64,000 nucleotides of DNA from Acidobacteriota bacterium (lineage in GTDB: Bacteria > Acidobacteriota > Thermoanaerobaculia > Multivoradales > J023): contig JAJCXR010000026.1 in NCBI GenBank assembly GCA_029263315.1, positions 186,001 to 250,000 on the forward strand, given 5' to 3'. Position 1 is the stretch's first letter; each line of letters begins with the position of its first letter. The position numbers were made by a program, and so were the translations under genes. The notes under the pieces are model-generated. The model was given only the letters and a program-made list of their open reading frames with translations. It made no database searches and was not told where the DNA came from. Shown piece by piece: positions 9,024 to 18,535 of this stretch.

Positions 9024-10300
9024 CAGTCGAAGATCTCCAATATCTTCAGGATCCCGTCGGCCAGGCGGTCGGCTTCCTGACGCGTGTTGTAGAAGGCGAA
9101 CGAAGCCCGCGCCGTGGCTGCCACACCAAAGAAATCCATGATCGGTTGCGCACAATGATGACCGGCCCTGACGGCGATGCCCTGATGATCGAGAATGGTC
9201 CCGACATCGTGGGCATGCACGCCCTCGACCAGGAACGAAATCACCGCGGCCTTGTGCTCGGCGGTGCCGATGAGCCTGACCTGGGGAATGGCCTGCAGGC
9301 GCTGAGTCGCATAGTCGAGGAGGTCCGCTTCGTGGGCGGCGATCGCTTCGAAGCCGAGATTCGTCACGTAATCCATGGCTGCGGCCAAACCGATGGCGCC
9401 GACGATATGGGGGGTCCCCGCTTCGAATTTGTGGGGCGGCACATTGTATTCGGTGGACTCGAAGGTCACCGAGCGGATCATGTCGCCACCACCTTGATAG
9501 GGCTCCATGGCTTCCAGCAGCTCATAGCGCCCGTAGAGGACGCCGATTCCCGTCGGCCCAAAGAGCTTATGGCCCGACAGGGTATAGAAATCGCAGCCTA
9601 AGGCGGCCACGTCAAGGGCGCAGTGGGGGGCCGCCTGGGCGCCGTCGAAGAGCGTTGGAATACCTCGCTTGCGAGCCATGGCGACGATGTCGTGCACCGG
9701 ATTGATGGTGCCGAGGGCATTGGAAATATGCACCAGGGCCAACATGCGAGTGCGCTCGCCAAGCAAATCCTCGAGGGCGCCCAGATCCAAGTCGCCTCGG
9801 TCGTCGATCGGCGCGACCTTTAGACGCGCACCGGTCTGCTGGCAGACCATCTGCCAGGGCACGATGTTGGAGTGGTGCTCCATGGTCGAGATGACGATCT
9901 CGTCGCCGGGTGCAAGCTGCGGTCGTAGAAAACCTTGGGCCACCAGATTGATGCCTTCGGTGGTGCCGCGCACGAAAAGCGCCTCCTCGACCCGTGCTGC
10001 ACCAAGGAAACCGCGGGCCGTTTCCCGGGCACTCTCGTAGGCATCGGTGGCCCGTTGCGAAAGGCTGTGGACCCCCCGATGCACGTTCGAATAGTCCTCG
10101 GCGTAAGCCTTGGCCACACGGTCGATGACCGGTTGTGGTTTCTGGGCCGAGGCCGCGTTGTCGAGGTAGACCAACGGGTGACCATGGATGGTCTGGGACA
10201 GGGCCGGGAACTCCCGGCGCACCGCCTCCACATCCAGCGTTGGCGAATCCCCCAAGGACTGACCCATGGGGGATTTGCGGATTGTGCTCGATCGACTCAT
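9023..10300 (-). CDS. sufS: Cysteine desulfurase SufS
   Basis: VYLDNAASAQKPQPVID, STMEHHSNIVPW, YTLSGHKLFGPTGIGVLYG, RAGHHCAQP. Confidence 0.95.
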   Translation of the reverse strand: MSRSSTIRKSPMGQSLGDSPTLDVEAVRREFPALSQTIHGHPLVYLDNAASAQKPQPVIDRVAKAYAEDYSNVHRGVHSLSQRATDAYESARETARGFLGAARVEEALFVRGTTEGINLVAQGFLRPQLAPGDEIVISTMEHHSNIVPWQMVCQQTGARLKVAPIDDRGDLDLGALEDLLGERTRMLALVHISNALGTINPVHDIVAMARKRGIPTLFDGAQAAPHCALDVAALGCDFYTLSGHKLFGPTGIGVLYGRYELLEAMEPYQGGGDMIRSVTFESTEYNVPPHKFEAGTPHIVGAIGLAAAMDYVTNLGFEAIAAHEADLLDYATQRLQAIPQVRLIGTAEHKAAVISFLVEGVHAHDVGTILDHQGIAVRAGHHCAQPIMDFFGVAATARASFAFYNTRQEADRLADGILKILEIFD

Positions 10301-11625
10301 ACCGCCTGTCTCACAATGTCGCCCTTGGGCAACCGGGTGAAGAGGAACTCCTCGATGTCCTGGCGGACCGATTCGAGGCGAAACTCGTTCAATACCTCGG
10401 CCGCAAAGGCATAGGTCAACAAGCTCTTGGCCGCCTCTTCACTGATGCCACGGGAGCGCAGGTAGAAGATGGCTTCGTCTTCGAGGTGACCGGTGGTTGA
10501 GCCGTGGGTACAGCGCACATCGTCGGCGTAGATCTCCAGCTGTGGGTTGCTGTGCACCAAGGCATCCGGTGAGAGCAGCAAATTACGGCTCGACTGCTTG
10601 GCGTCCGTTTTCTGCGCGTCCTTGTGCACTTGGATGCGGCCGTTGAAAACCGCCCGTGCCTTGTCTTCGAGGATTCCCTTGAAGAGCTCGTAGCTGTGGC
10701 AGTGGGGCTTGGCATGATCGACCCGCATTTGGTGATCGACGTGCTGGCTTCCGCGAGCTAGATAGAGACCGTTCAGGGTGCAACTGATGCCTTCGGCATC
10801 GAGATAAGCCTGAATGTCATTACGCACCAAGGCGCCGCCATGGTTGATGGAATGGGTGAAGAAATTGGCATCGCGCAACAAATGGATCTTCTGTGTCGCG
10901 ACGTGGAAGGCGTCGAGGCTTTCCTGGCCGATGCGGTAGTGATCGATGACCGAATTGGCCTCGCCGACGATCTCGGTCACAGGGCAGGTGAAGTAGGTCT
11001 CACCGCTGAAACCACAGTAGCTCTCGATCATCGTCAGCTCGGCACTTTCCTCGGCGATGACCAGGTTACGGGGGTAGCTGACCGTCGCCTCGCCGTCTTC
11101 GGTCGTGCCGATGAATACCAGATGGATCGTACGCTCTACCTGGACGCCACGGGGTACGTAGATGAAAGCGCCGTCTTCGATGTGGGCCGTGTTGAGGGCA
11201 ACAAACGGGTGCTGAGCGTCGGCATACTGAGCCAAGTGCTTCTCGACCCATTCGGGTTTGTCCTTCAGGGCGCTGGCCAGATTGCCGACATAGACCCCTT
11301 CGGGCAGAGCATCGACTTGGGAAAGCTGCGCCGAGAAACGGCCGTTGACAAAGACCAGCTCTGCGCAGTCCGGCACGAGAAAAGGTTCCAGCTGTTGTCG
11401 GCTCAAGGCCGGAGAGCTGCTGGCGCGGCGAAAGCTCCGGCGGGCGATCGGTTTGACGTTGGTTTTGCGCCAAGCTTCCAGGCGCATGCTCGGGAAGCCG
11501 ACATCGGAAAAGTGCTCGTAACCCTTGCGGCGCAGGGCTTCGAGCCAAGGTGGCTGAGGACCCAGGGCCTCGACAAAAGCATCGTAGTCGGCGATCAGGG
11601 TTGGCGCTGCAGTGACAGTCGTCAT
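10297..11625 (-). CDS. sufD: SufD Fe-S assembly protein
   Basis: SufBD core; HVDHQMRVDHAKPHCHSYELFKGILEDKARAVFNGRI...CTHGSTTGHLEDEAIFYLRSRGI. Confidence 0.93.
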   Translation of the reverse strand: MTTVTAAPTLIADYDAFVEALGPQPPWLEALRRKGYEHFSDVGFPSMRLEAWRKTNVKPIARRSFRRASSSPALSRQQLEPFLVPDCAELVFVNGRFSAQLSQVDALPEGVYVGNLASALKDKPEWVEKHLAQYADAQHPFVALNTAHIEDGAFIYVPRGVQVERTIHLVFIGTTEDGEATVSYPRNLVIAEESAELTMIESYCGFSGETYFTCPVTEIVGEANSVIDHYRIGQESLDAFHVATQKIHLLRDANFFTHSINHGGALVRNDIQAYLDAEGISCTLNGLYLARGSQHVDHQMRVDHAKPHCHSYELFKGILEDKARAVFNGRIQVHKDAQKTDAKQSSRNLLLSPDALVHSNPQLEIYADDVRCTHGSTTGHLEDEAIFYLRSRGISEEAAKSLLTYAFAAEVLNEFRLESVRQDIEEFLFTRLPKGDIVRQAV

Positions 11626-11642
11626 GGTGTTCCCCCCTCGCC

Positions 11643-12416
11643 TCAGGCCGAAACCGCTTCGGCGGTCACGGCCTCCAGGTTTTCGAGCCAGGCATAGCCC
11701 TTCTCTTCGAGCTCCAAAGCCAGCTCCTTGCCGCCGGAGCGTACGATTCGACCATCCACCAGAACATGCACAAAGTCCGGCTCGATGTAGTCCAGCAGAC
11801 GTTGGTAGTGGGTGATGACCAAGAAAGCCCGCTCGCTGGAGCGCATGGCATTGACGCCATTGGCGACGATGCGCAACGCATCGATGTCGAGCCCGGAGTC
11901 GGTTTCGTCCAGTACCGCCAGCTTCGGGTCGAGCACCGACATGTGAAAGATCTCGTTGCGCTTCTTCTCACCACCGGAGAAGCCGTCATTGACGGGGCGT
12001 TTCAAGAGACTCTCGTCCATTTGCACCATCTTCATCTTCTGCCGCGCCAGCTTGAGGAAGTCGATGGCGTCGACCTCGTCCTCGCCACGGTGTTTGCGGA
12101 TGGCGTTGAGGGCCGCCTTGAGGAAGTAGGTATTGCTGACGCCGGGAATCTCCACCGGATACTGGAAGGCGAGGAAGAGGCCTTCGCGGGCGCGGATTTC
12201 AGGATCCATGTCCAACAAGTCTTGGCCGAGAAAGTCCACCGATCCGTCCTGGACCTCGTACTCTTCGCGTCCGGTCAGCACTTGCGCCAAGGTGCTCTTA
12301 CCCGAGCCATTGGGGCCCATGATGGCGTGGACCTCGCCGGGTTTGATTTCCAGATCGATCCCCTTGAGGATCGGAGTATCTTCAATACTTGCGTGTAAGT
12401 TCTTTATCTTCAACAT
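11643..12416 (-). CDS. sufC: SufC Fe-S assembly ATPase
   Basis: MLKIKNLHASIEDTPILKGIDLEI, IMGPNGSGKSTLAQVL, FSGGEKKRNEIFHM; ORF trimmed from 12470. Confidence 0.94.
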   Translation of the reverse strand: MLKIKNLHASIEDTPILKGIDLEIKPGEVHAIMGPNGSGKSTLAQVLTGREEYEVQDGSVDFLGQDLLDMDPEIRAREGLFLAFQYPVEIPGVSNTYFLKAALNAIRKHRGEDEVDAIDFLKLARQKMKMVQMDESLLKRPVNDGFSGGEKKRNEIFHMSVLDPKLAVLDETDSGLDIDALRIVANGVNAMRSSERAFLVITHYQRLLDYIEPDFVHVLVDGRIVRSGGKELALELEEKGYAWLENLEAVTAEAVSA

Positions 12417-12532
12417 GATGAGCTGTTCTCCTTCGGGTCGCCCTAAAAGCGGGCGAAATTCATCAATCAAGGCATCTCAGGGGTCAGCGGAAAGTCCGTC
12501 ATTTCCAGAAGGCTGTCGGCCACGGAAACGAC

Positions 12533-13981
12533 TTAGCCGACACTTCCTTCGAGGCTCACTTCCAAGAGCTTTTGGGCCTCGACTGCAAACTCCATGGGCA
12601 ATTCTTGGAAGACGGTCTTGCAGAAACCGTTGACGATCATCGAAATCGCTTCCTCGGTATCGATGCCCCGTTGGTTGCAGTAGAAGATCTGATCCTCTCC
12701 AATCTTCGATGTGGTGGCCTCATGCTCCATGCGGGCAAGGGGGTTCTGGACATCGATGTAGGGGAAGGTATGGGCGCCACAGCGGTCTCCGAGCAACATG
12801 GAGTCACACTGGGAGAAGTTGCGAGCGTTGTCGGCACTCTTGAGGATTTTGACGTGACCGCGGTAGGTGTTTTGACCCTGACCGGCGGAAATTCCCTTGG
12901 AGATGATGGTGCTCTTGGTGTTCTTGCCGACATGGATCATCTTGGTCCCGGTATCGGCCTGCTGGAAGTTGTTGGTCAGGGCCACAGAATAGAACTCGCC
13001 GACGGAATCGTCGCCCTTGAGGATGCAACTGGGGTACTTCCAAGTGATCGCCGAACCCGTCTCGACTTGAGTCCAGGAGATCTTCGAGCGCTTACCTGCA
13101 CAGAGCCCGCGCTTGGTCACGAAGTTGTAGATACCGCCCTTGCCTTGTTTGTCGCCGGGGTACCAGTTCTGCACCGTCGAGTACTTGATCTTGGCGTCAT
13201 CCATGGCCACCAGCTCGACCACCGCCGCGTGCAGTTGGTTTTCATCGCGCATCGGTGCCGTGCAGCCTTCGAGATAGCTGACATGGCTGCCCTCGTCGGC
13301 GACGATCAAGGTGCGCTCGAACTGACCGGTATTCATGGCATTGATGCGGAAGTACGTGGAGAGCTCCATGGGGCAGCGCACCCCCTTGGGGATGTAGACG
13401 AAGGAGCCGTCACTGAATACCGCCGAGTTGAGGGCGGCGAAGAAGTTATCGCCGGCTGGGACCACAGAGCCCAGGTACTTCCTGATCAGCTCGGGGTGTT
13501 CGTGGACCGCTTCCGAGAAGGAGCTGAAAATGATGCCCATTTTCGATAGCTTGTCTTTGAACGTCGTCGCCACCGAGACACTGTCGAACACGGCGTCGAC
13601 GGCCACGCCGGCCAGCATTTCGCGCTCGTGCAAAGGGATACCCAGTTTCTCATAGGTGGCGAGAAGCTCCGGGTCCACCTCATCGAGACTTTTGGGGCGG
13701 TCCGAATCGGACTTTGGTGCCGCATAGTAGTAGGCGTCTTGATAGTCGATGGGAGGGTAGGAGACTTTGGCCCAGGTCGGCTCTTTCAAGGTCAACCAGT
13801 GGCGGAAAGCTTTGAGTCGCCATTCCAGAAGCCATTCCGGCTCGTCTTTCTTTGCCGAAATGAGGCGAACGGTATCTTCGTTCAAACCCTTCGGGATGGT
13901 TGTCTGCTCGATATCGGTGACAAAACCGAACTTGTACTCTTGATTGGCAAGATGTTCGATGGTTTCGCTATTGGTGCTCAT
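12533..13981 (-). CDS. sufB: SufB Fe-S assembly protein
   Basis: [70 protein letters not shown]. Confidence 0.95.
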   Translation of the reverse strand: MSTNSETIEHLANQEYKFGFVTDIEQTTIPKGLNEDTVRLISAKKDEPEWLLEWRLKAFRHWLTLKEPTWAKVSYPPIDYQDAYYYAAPKSDSDRPKSLDEVDPELLATYEKLGIPLHEREMLAGVAVDAVFDSVSVATTFKDKLSKMGIIFSSFSEAVHEHPELIRKYLGSVVPAGDNFFAALNSAVFSDGSFVYIPKGVRCPMELSTYFRINAMNTGQFERTLIVADEGSHVSYLEGCTAPMRDENQLHAAVVELVAMDDAKIKYSTVQNWYPGDKQGKGGIYNFVTKRGLCAGKRSKISWTQVETGSAITWKYPSCILKGDDSVGEFYSVALTNNFQQADTGTKMIHVGKNTKSTIISKGISAGQGQNTYRGHVKILKSADNARNFSQCDSMLLGDRCGAHTFPYIDVQNPLARMEHEATTSKIGEDQIFYCNQRGIDTEEAISMIVNGFCKTVFQELPMEFAVEAQKLLEVSLEGSVG

Positions 13982-14051
13982 GCTCTCTCCTTCTATGCGC
14001 CAGAATCAGGCGCCAGCCCTAGGGGACTCCCCGGGGGAAACAGTGCGGTCG

Positions 14052-14507
14052 TTAGTTGGCCAAGGCGCCCCTGACGCTACCTAGCTGGACGAGGGGTGGT
14101 CGCGACGAAACCGCGAGATCAAACAAGGAAATATCTTCCAGCGCCTGAGTAACAGACTGATTGATACGCTGCCAGTTGGCCCGTAGATGGCAGTTGTCTT
14201 CCTGGCTACAGGAGCCGGGCGTGTCTTCGATGCACTCGGTGAAGGCGATGGGTCCATCGAGCGCCGCGATCATGGCTGCGACAGTGATCTGCCGCGGATC
14301 CTGCGATAGGGAGTAACCTCCCTTGACGCCACGATGCGAGCTCAGGAGACCTTCCCGGCAGAGATGTTTCAGGACCTTGCTGACCGTCGGAAGAGGTAGT
14401 TGGGTCTCAACGGCCAGGTCCGGCGCCGAAAAAGGACGCTCGGGCTGATTGGCCAAATAGGACATCAAGACGATGCCGTAGTCTGCCTGCTTGGTCATTC
14501 GAAGCAT
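14052..14507 (-). CDS. Rrf2-family transcriptional regulator of the suf operon
   Basis: MLRMTKQADYGIVLMSYLA...LPLPTVSKVLKHLCREGLLSSHRGVKGGYSL; Cys cluster C-IEDTPGSC-SQEDNC; start trimmed from 14594. Confidence 0.88.
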   Translation of the reverse strand: MLRMTKQADYGIVLMSYLANQPERPFSAPDLAVETQLPLPTVSKVLKHLCREGLLSSHRGVKGGYSLSQDPRQITVAAMIAALDGPIAFTECIEDTPGSCSQEDNCHLRANWQRINQSVTQALEDISLFDLAVSSRPPLVQLGSVRGALAN

Positions 14508-14611
14508 GGAGTACCTCTCGATGCCACCCCGTAGCTTCGGAAACATCAAGATCCGGGAGTGCAGCACGGTGGGCGAAATGAGGGTGGAAGGCAAAAATAG
14601 GACTCATTCAG

Positions 14612-14648
14612 TCCTGATTCAGGATAACAGAAGCTGGAGGACTGTCAA
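14612..14648 (-). promoter_or_regulatory. Candidate sigma70 promoter plus palindromic operator upstream of rrf2-suf
   Basis: Minus strand: TTGACA (14648-14643), 16-nt spacer, TATCCT (14626-14621); perfect 6-1-6 inverted repeat TCCTGA-T-TCAGGA at 14612-14624 overlaps the -10. Confidence 0.5.
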
Positions 14649-14723
14649 GCCCAGGTTGACGAAACGTCGATGGCCGGCGGGCGGCGGCGCCAGCGGCGGC
14701 CAAGGGTTGGCGAAGAGGCCGCC

Positions 14724-16283
14724 TCAGCCCGCTGCCAATATTTCGCGCAGGCGATGGGCTAAGGCCTTAGGGGTGAATGGTTTGGCAAGAAATGCAGCTT
14801 TTCGTTCGTTGACCATTCGGACGGCGTCGTGACGGTCGGTGTAGCCGGACATGAAGAGGATCTTGAGATCGGGATAGCGGTTCCCTAGCGCTTCCGCCAG
14901 CTCGACACCGCTCTTTTCGGGCATCACGATGTCGGTGAGCAGGAGGTCCGGGTGTCGCGGGAGCTCGTCACATAGGGCTTCCGCTTGTGCAGCGTTGGCG
15001 GCCGAAAGGACGCGATATCCCTGCAACTCGAGGATTTGCCGAACCAAGGCTCGCACTCCCTCATCATCCTCCACCAAGAGGACCGTCTCATTGCCACGGG
15101 GCAGGGTTTCGGAGACGGTCTCCGGCTCTTTCCTGGTCTCCTCGCTGGGCAGGGCGGGAAAGTACAAGCGGAAAAGAGTCCCTTCATCGGTTCGGCTGTC
15201 GAAGGAGATGTGCCCTTTGTTCTGCTGCACGATGCCATAGACGACCGACAGCCCGAGCCCATTGCGCTGTGACTCTTCCTTGGTGCTGAAGAAGGGCTCG
15301 AAAACGCGTTGCTGAACCTCGGTGTCCATGCCGCAACCACTATCTTCGACCGTCAAGAGAACGTAGTGCCCCCTGAGCTCGGGCGAAGCCGGGCCGTCGG
15401 GGCTCGGCAAGACGATATTGCTGGTGCTCAGAGTCAACTTGCCCCCCTGGGGCATGGCATCCCGGGCATTGATCGCGAGATTGAGCACCATTTGCTCGAT
15501 CTGTCCCTGGTCGGCGAGCATCGCACGCAAGGTTGGGTCCAGGCTCGTCGAGAGCTCGATGTCCTCACCGAGCACCCGCCGCAGGAGTTTTTCCATGTCG
15601 GTGACGGCACGGTTGAGATCGAGACGCCTCGGCGAGACCATTTGCTGGCGACTGAGGGTCAGCAAGCGGCGGGTCAGCTCGGCGGCTCGCTTGCCCGCCT
15701 TGCGGATCTCGATCAGGGCCGCACGCCAGGGTTCGTCTTCCGGCATGCGAGCCAAGGTGAGCTCGCTGTAGCCGTTGATCGCCGTCAGCAAGTTATTGAA
15801 GTCGTGGGCGACGCCACCCGCCAGCCTGCCGACGGCATCCATCTTCTGCGATTGCCGGAGTTGCTCTTCGAGCTTACGCTGTTCGGTGACGTCCCGCAGG
15901 GTGCCGCGAAAGCCAATGATCTCGCCGTTGGCGTTATGGATGGCCGAAGCGCTCTCCAGGACCCGCAGCCGTTTGCCGTCACGGGTCTTGAGCTCAAGCT
16001 CGAAGTCTTCGAAAAACCCCTGCTGGACAAAAAGTTGCTCCGCACGTTTGCGGTCCTCGGGATTCCAGTAGAGGTCCCGTGCGATTTCCAAAGCCCGCAT
16101 CTCGTCTTTCGAGCCGTAGCGGAAGAGTCGTAGGCCGGCGCTGTTGATGTCGAGCACTCGACCCGCCAAGGTGCCGATGTAGATGGCGTCGCGGGATTCT
16201 TCGAAGAGCCGGCGATATTCCTCGTTTTCCAAGGAGCCGAAGCCCAAAGGTAGCTCATCGGGTAGAGGTGGACGGTGGTTCAT
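14724..16283 (-). CDS. PAS-domain hybrid sensor histidine kinase with C-terminal receiver domain
   Basis: PAS (YRRLFEESRDAIYIGTLAGRVLDIN), HisKA AHDFNNLLTAI, HATPase NLAINARDAMPQGG, receiver VLLVEDDEGVRALVR...LLLTDIVMPEKSG. Confidence 0.92.
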   Translation of the reverse strand: MNHRPPLPDELPLGFGSLENEEYRRLFEESRDAIYIGTLAGRVLDINSAGLRLFRYGSKDEMRALEIARDLYWNPEDRKRAEQLFVQQGFFEDFELELKTRDGKRLRVLESASAIHNANGEIIGFRGTLRDVTEQRKLEEQLRQSQKMDAVGRLAGGVAHDFNNLLTAINGYSELTLARMPEDEPWRAALIEIRKAGKRAAELTRRLLTLSRQQMVSPRRLDLNRAVTDMEKLLRRVLGEDIELSTSLDPTLRAMLADQGQIEQMVLNLAINARDAMPQGGKLTLSTSNIVLPSPDGPASPELRGHYVLLTVEDSGCGMDTEVQQRVFEPFFSTKEESQRNGLGLSVVYGIVQQNKGHISFDSRTDEGTLFRLYFPALPSEETRKEPETVSETLPRGNETVLLVEDDEGVRALVRQILELQGYRVLSAANAAQAEALCDELPRHPDLLLTDIVMPEKSGVELAEALGNRYPDLKILFMSGYTDRHDAVRMVNERKAAFLAKPFTPKALAHRLREILAAG

Positions 16284-16291
16284 TTGGTCCC

Positions 16292-16361
16292 CGTTGGTTG
16301 CAGCCCGTTGGTTGCAGCTCGTTGGTTAGAGCTCTCTCGTTGCAGCTCCGTCGGCTCAGTG
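16292..16361. repeat. Degenerate 14-bp tandem repeat, about 4-5 units, in an intergenic spacer
   Basis: cgttggttgcagcc / cgttggttgcagct / cgttggttagagct / ctctcgttgcagct / ccgtcggctcagtg. Confidence 0.75.
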
Positions 16362-17573
16362 CTTGCTGGCGGGCAGGGGGTTGGCGCTGATCAGATGGGC
16401 CAGCCAGCGAAAGTCCTCGGTGTGCTCGAGGAAAATCTTCAAGATCATCGTCAGCGGTACTGCCAAGAGCATACCGACGGGCCCCCAGACCCAACCCCAG
16501 AAAATGAGGGAAAGAAAGACGACGAGGGTTGAAATTCCCAGTTGGCGTCCCATCAGATGGGGCTCGACGGTATTACCGAAGACGAGGTTGATGACCAAGT
16601 AACCGATACCCACCAGCAACGCATGACCGGTACCGACCTGGACGAGGGCGAGGGCCATGGCGGGGATGGAGGCAAGGATCGATCCAAGGCTGGGGATGTA
16701 GTTGAGGAAGAAGGCGATCAGCCCCCAGAGCAGTGGAAAGTCGATGCCCATCCACAGGACCCAAAGGTACACCGCACCGCCGGTGACCAGGCTGATCAGT
16801 GTCTTGATCGCTAGATAGTGTTGCATCTCCGTCTTGGCCCGGGTCATGCGCGCCAGATCTTCGGGTTCCCACCCCAAGGCGACCTGCAACTTGCGGGGTA
16901 AAGCGCTGGCCTCGAAGAGGATAAAGATCATCATCAGGAAAACCAGGACCGCCGTCGTCATCAAGGAGGCGATGGTTCGCAGGGTGCCGGTGACAAAATC
17001 GAAGAGAGATCCTATGTCGACTTGGGAAGTTGGTTTCTTGCGTCCATTTTTCGCCCCTTCCCCCAACCCTTGGCTGCCGTCGCCCACCGCCGGCGCTGCG
17101 GGGTCCGGAGTGAGGATGCTACCCGGTGTGTCGGGTGTCGAGGTTTCCACGGAGGTCGCCAAGGAGCCCTCCGGCGGGTTGGGCAGGGTCTCCTGCAACC
17201 AATCGAGCTCGCTGGTGTTGATGCCGAGCTCTTCCAACCACAGCAACGCCGAGCGGGTTTTCTGCTCTAGACGGAGCTGGTAGGAGGGGGCTGAGCGGGC
17301 AAAAGCGCTGACCGAATTGCCCACCAGCAGCAGCATGGCGACAACGACGAGCACATTGGCCAAGACGGTGGTCAGCACCGAGACCAGCCTAGGGATGCGG
17401 TGTGCGATGAGCCAGGAGAGCAAGGGAGCGCTCAAAACCGAAAGAAAGATGGCCAGCACCAACGGCAGGGCAATCGGTTTGATTTCCCGCAACCCGGCGA
17501 CGACAAGGACCAGCGCCGCAGTGACAAAAAGGAATCTGGCGCCCCGGTTATGGATTTTGACGTCCTTGCTCAT
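16356..17573 (-). CDS. AI-2E family transporter / PerM-like permease
   Basis: Multiple TM segments; FFLNYIPSLGSILASIPAMALAL; VEPHLMGRQLGISTLVVFLSLIFWGWVWGPVGMLLAVPLT. Confidence 0.9.
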   Translation of the reverse strand: MSKDVKIHNRGARFLFVTAALVLVVAGLREIKPIALPLVLAIFLSVLSAPLLSWLIAHRIPRLVSVLTTVLANVLVVVAMLLLVGNSVSAFARSAPSYQLRLEQKTRSALLWLEELGINTSELDWLQETLPNPPEGSLATSVETSTPDTPGSILTPDPAAPAVGDGSQGLGEGAKNGRKKPTSQVDIGSLFDFVTGTLRTIASLMTTAVLVFLMMIFILFEASALPRKLQVALGWEPEDLARMTRAKTEMQHYLAIKTLISLVTGGAVYLWVLWMGIDFPLLWGLIAFFLNYIPSLGSILASIPAMALALVQVGTGHALLVGIGYLVINLVFGNTVEPHLMGRQLGISTLVVFLSLIFWGWVWGPVGMLLAVPLTMILKIFLEHTEDFRWLAHLISANPLPASKH

Positions 17574-17657
17574 CGCTTTCTCTTGACCGCGTGTTGCCCC
17601 TTGGCAGGCAGGTGCGAGTTGTCGTCTTCGACAACGTCGCCGCCGGCTGTTGTCTCC

Positions 17658-18005
17658 TCAAGGAGATTGGGCCATCTCCTGGACTGCCTTGAGAGCGCGA
17701 ATACGGACGATCCGGCGGGTTGGTTTGGCCGCGAAGGTCGTCGCCTCTCCGGTGAAGGGATTGACTCCCTGGCGTTCCTTGGTAGCTTTTTTTGTGCTGA
17801 CGACAAATTTGGCCAGACCCGGCAAGGTGAACGTGCCGGCGGCGCGCTTCTTCAGGTGACGGTGCATGTAATGGGCCAGGGAATCGAACACCGCTGCCAC
17901 ATCCTTGCGCCCGAGACCGGTTTCCTCGGCGATGGCGGCGATCAGGCGCGCTTTGGTGTAAGGCTCCCGGATCGCGGTGAGCTTGTTTTCAGGATTCTCA
18001 GCCAT
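17658..18005 (-). CDS. HU-family DNA-binding protein
   Basis: TKARLIAAIAEETGLGRKDVAAVFDSL..., GTFTLPGLAKFVV, NPFTGEATTFAAKPTRRIVRIRALKAVQE; start trimmed. Confidence 0.85.
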   Translation of the reverse strand: MAENPENKLTAIREPYTKARLIAAIAEETGLGRKDVAAVFDSLAHYMHRHLKKRAAGTFTLPGLAKFVVSTKKATKERQGVNPFTGEATTFAAKPTRRIVRIRALKAVQEMAQSP

Positions 18006-18069
18006 CACAATAACCTCCGCCGGGTCGCGGCGCGCGCGGGCATCGATACCACCGGGAAGAAGCCCCAGA

Positions 18070-18387
18070 TCAGTCCAAGTCCCATGGGCGCACCGGGGGT
18101 TCGTCTTCGGGCTCGCTCTCGACACGCTTCAGGGCCTCGCGAAATTTCTCTTCGAGCAGGCGATCTTTGTCTTTGAGGGCAGAAACCTCTTGCTGAAAGA
18201 TATCGTTGGCACGGGTCTTGGACGCGTCGATATCCGCCAAGAGTGCATCGAAGTCTTTCTCTGCGCCACTTTTCTGGGGTGCAGGTTTGTGATGGAGAAC
18301 GGCCCCCGTGCTGCGGTCGATGATGATCTCGGTTGCGCAGTCGGGGCATAGTACGGTCCATTTGCTGTTGTCGCTCACGGAACCCAT
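18070..18387 (-). CDS. Small protein with zinc-ribbon-like CPDC and coiled coil
   Basis: WTVLCPDCATEIIIDRSTGAVL followed by a charged helical region; start trimmed to MGSVSDNSKW. Confidence 0.5.
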   Translation of the reverse strand: MGSVSDNSKWTVLCPDCATEIIIDRSTGAVLHHKPAPQKSGAEKDFDALLADIDASKTRANDIFQQEVSALKDKDRLLEEKFREALKRVESEPEDEPPVRPWDLD

Positions 18388-18471
18388 TGTAACCCTGCCG
18401 AGTCCATGATGCGTAGCGACCTGATGCCGATTTGGCAAGTCGATGAAAATCCCGTTATGTTGGCGGCATCC

Positions 18472-18500
18472 TTGACACCTATACTGGGCTCGGTTACAAA
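18472..18500 (+). promoter_or_regulatory. Candidate sigma70 promoter for the downstream substrate-binding protein
   Basis: TTGACA (18472-18477), 17-nt spacer, TACAAA (18495-18500). Confidence 0.4.
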
Positions 18501-18535
18501 GGATGTACACCTATCCGATCGACGGAGGCAAAACG

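Noticed and set aside
10840-11697. 285-aa plus-strand ORF
   Set aside because: Antisense to sufD, with no family motif.
12438-12456. Small hairpin TCGCCC...GGGCGA between sufB and sufC
   Set aside because: Only a 6-bp stem with no U tract; likely chance in GC-rich sequence.
12572-13549. 325-aa plus-strand ORF
   Set aside because: Antisense to sufB; a by-product of codon bias.
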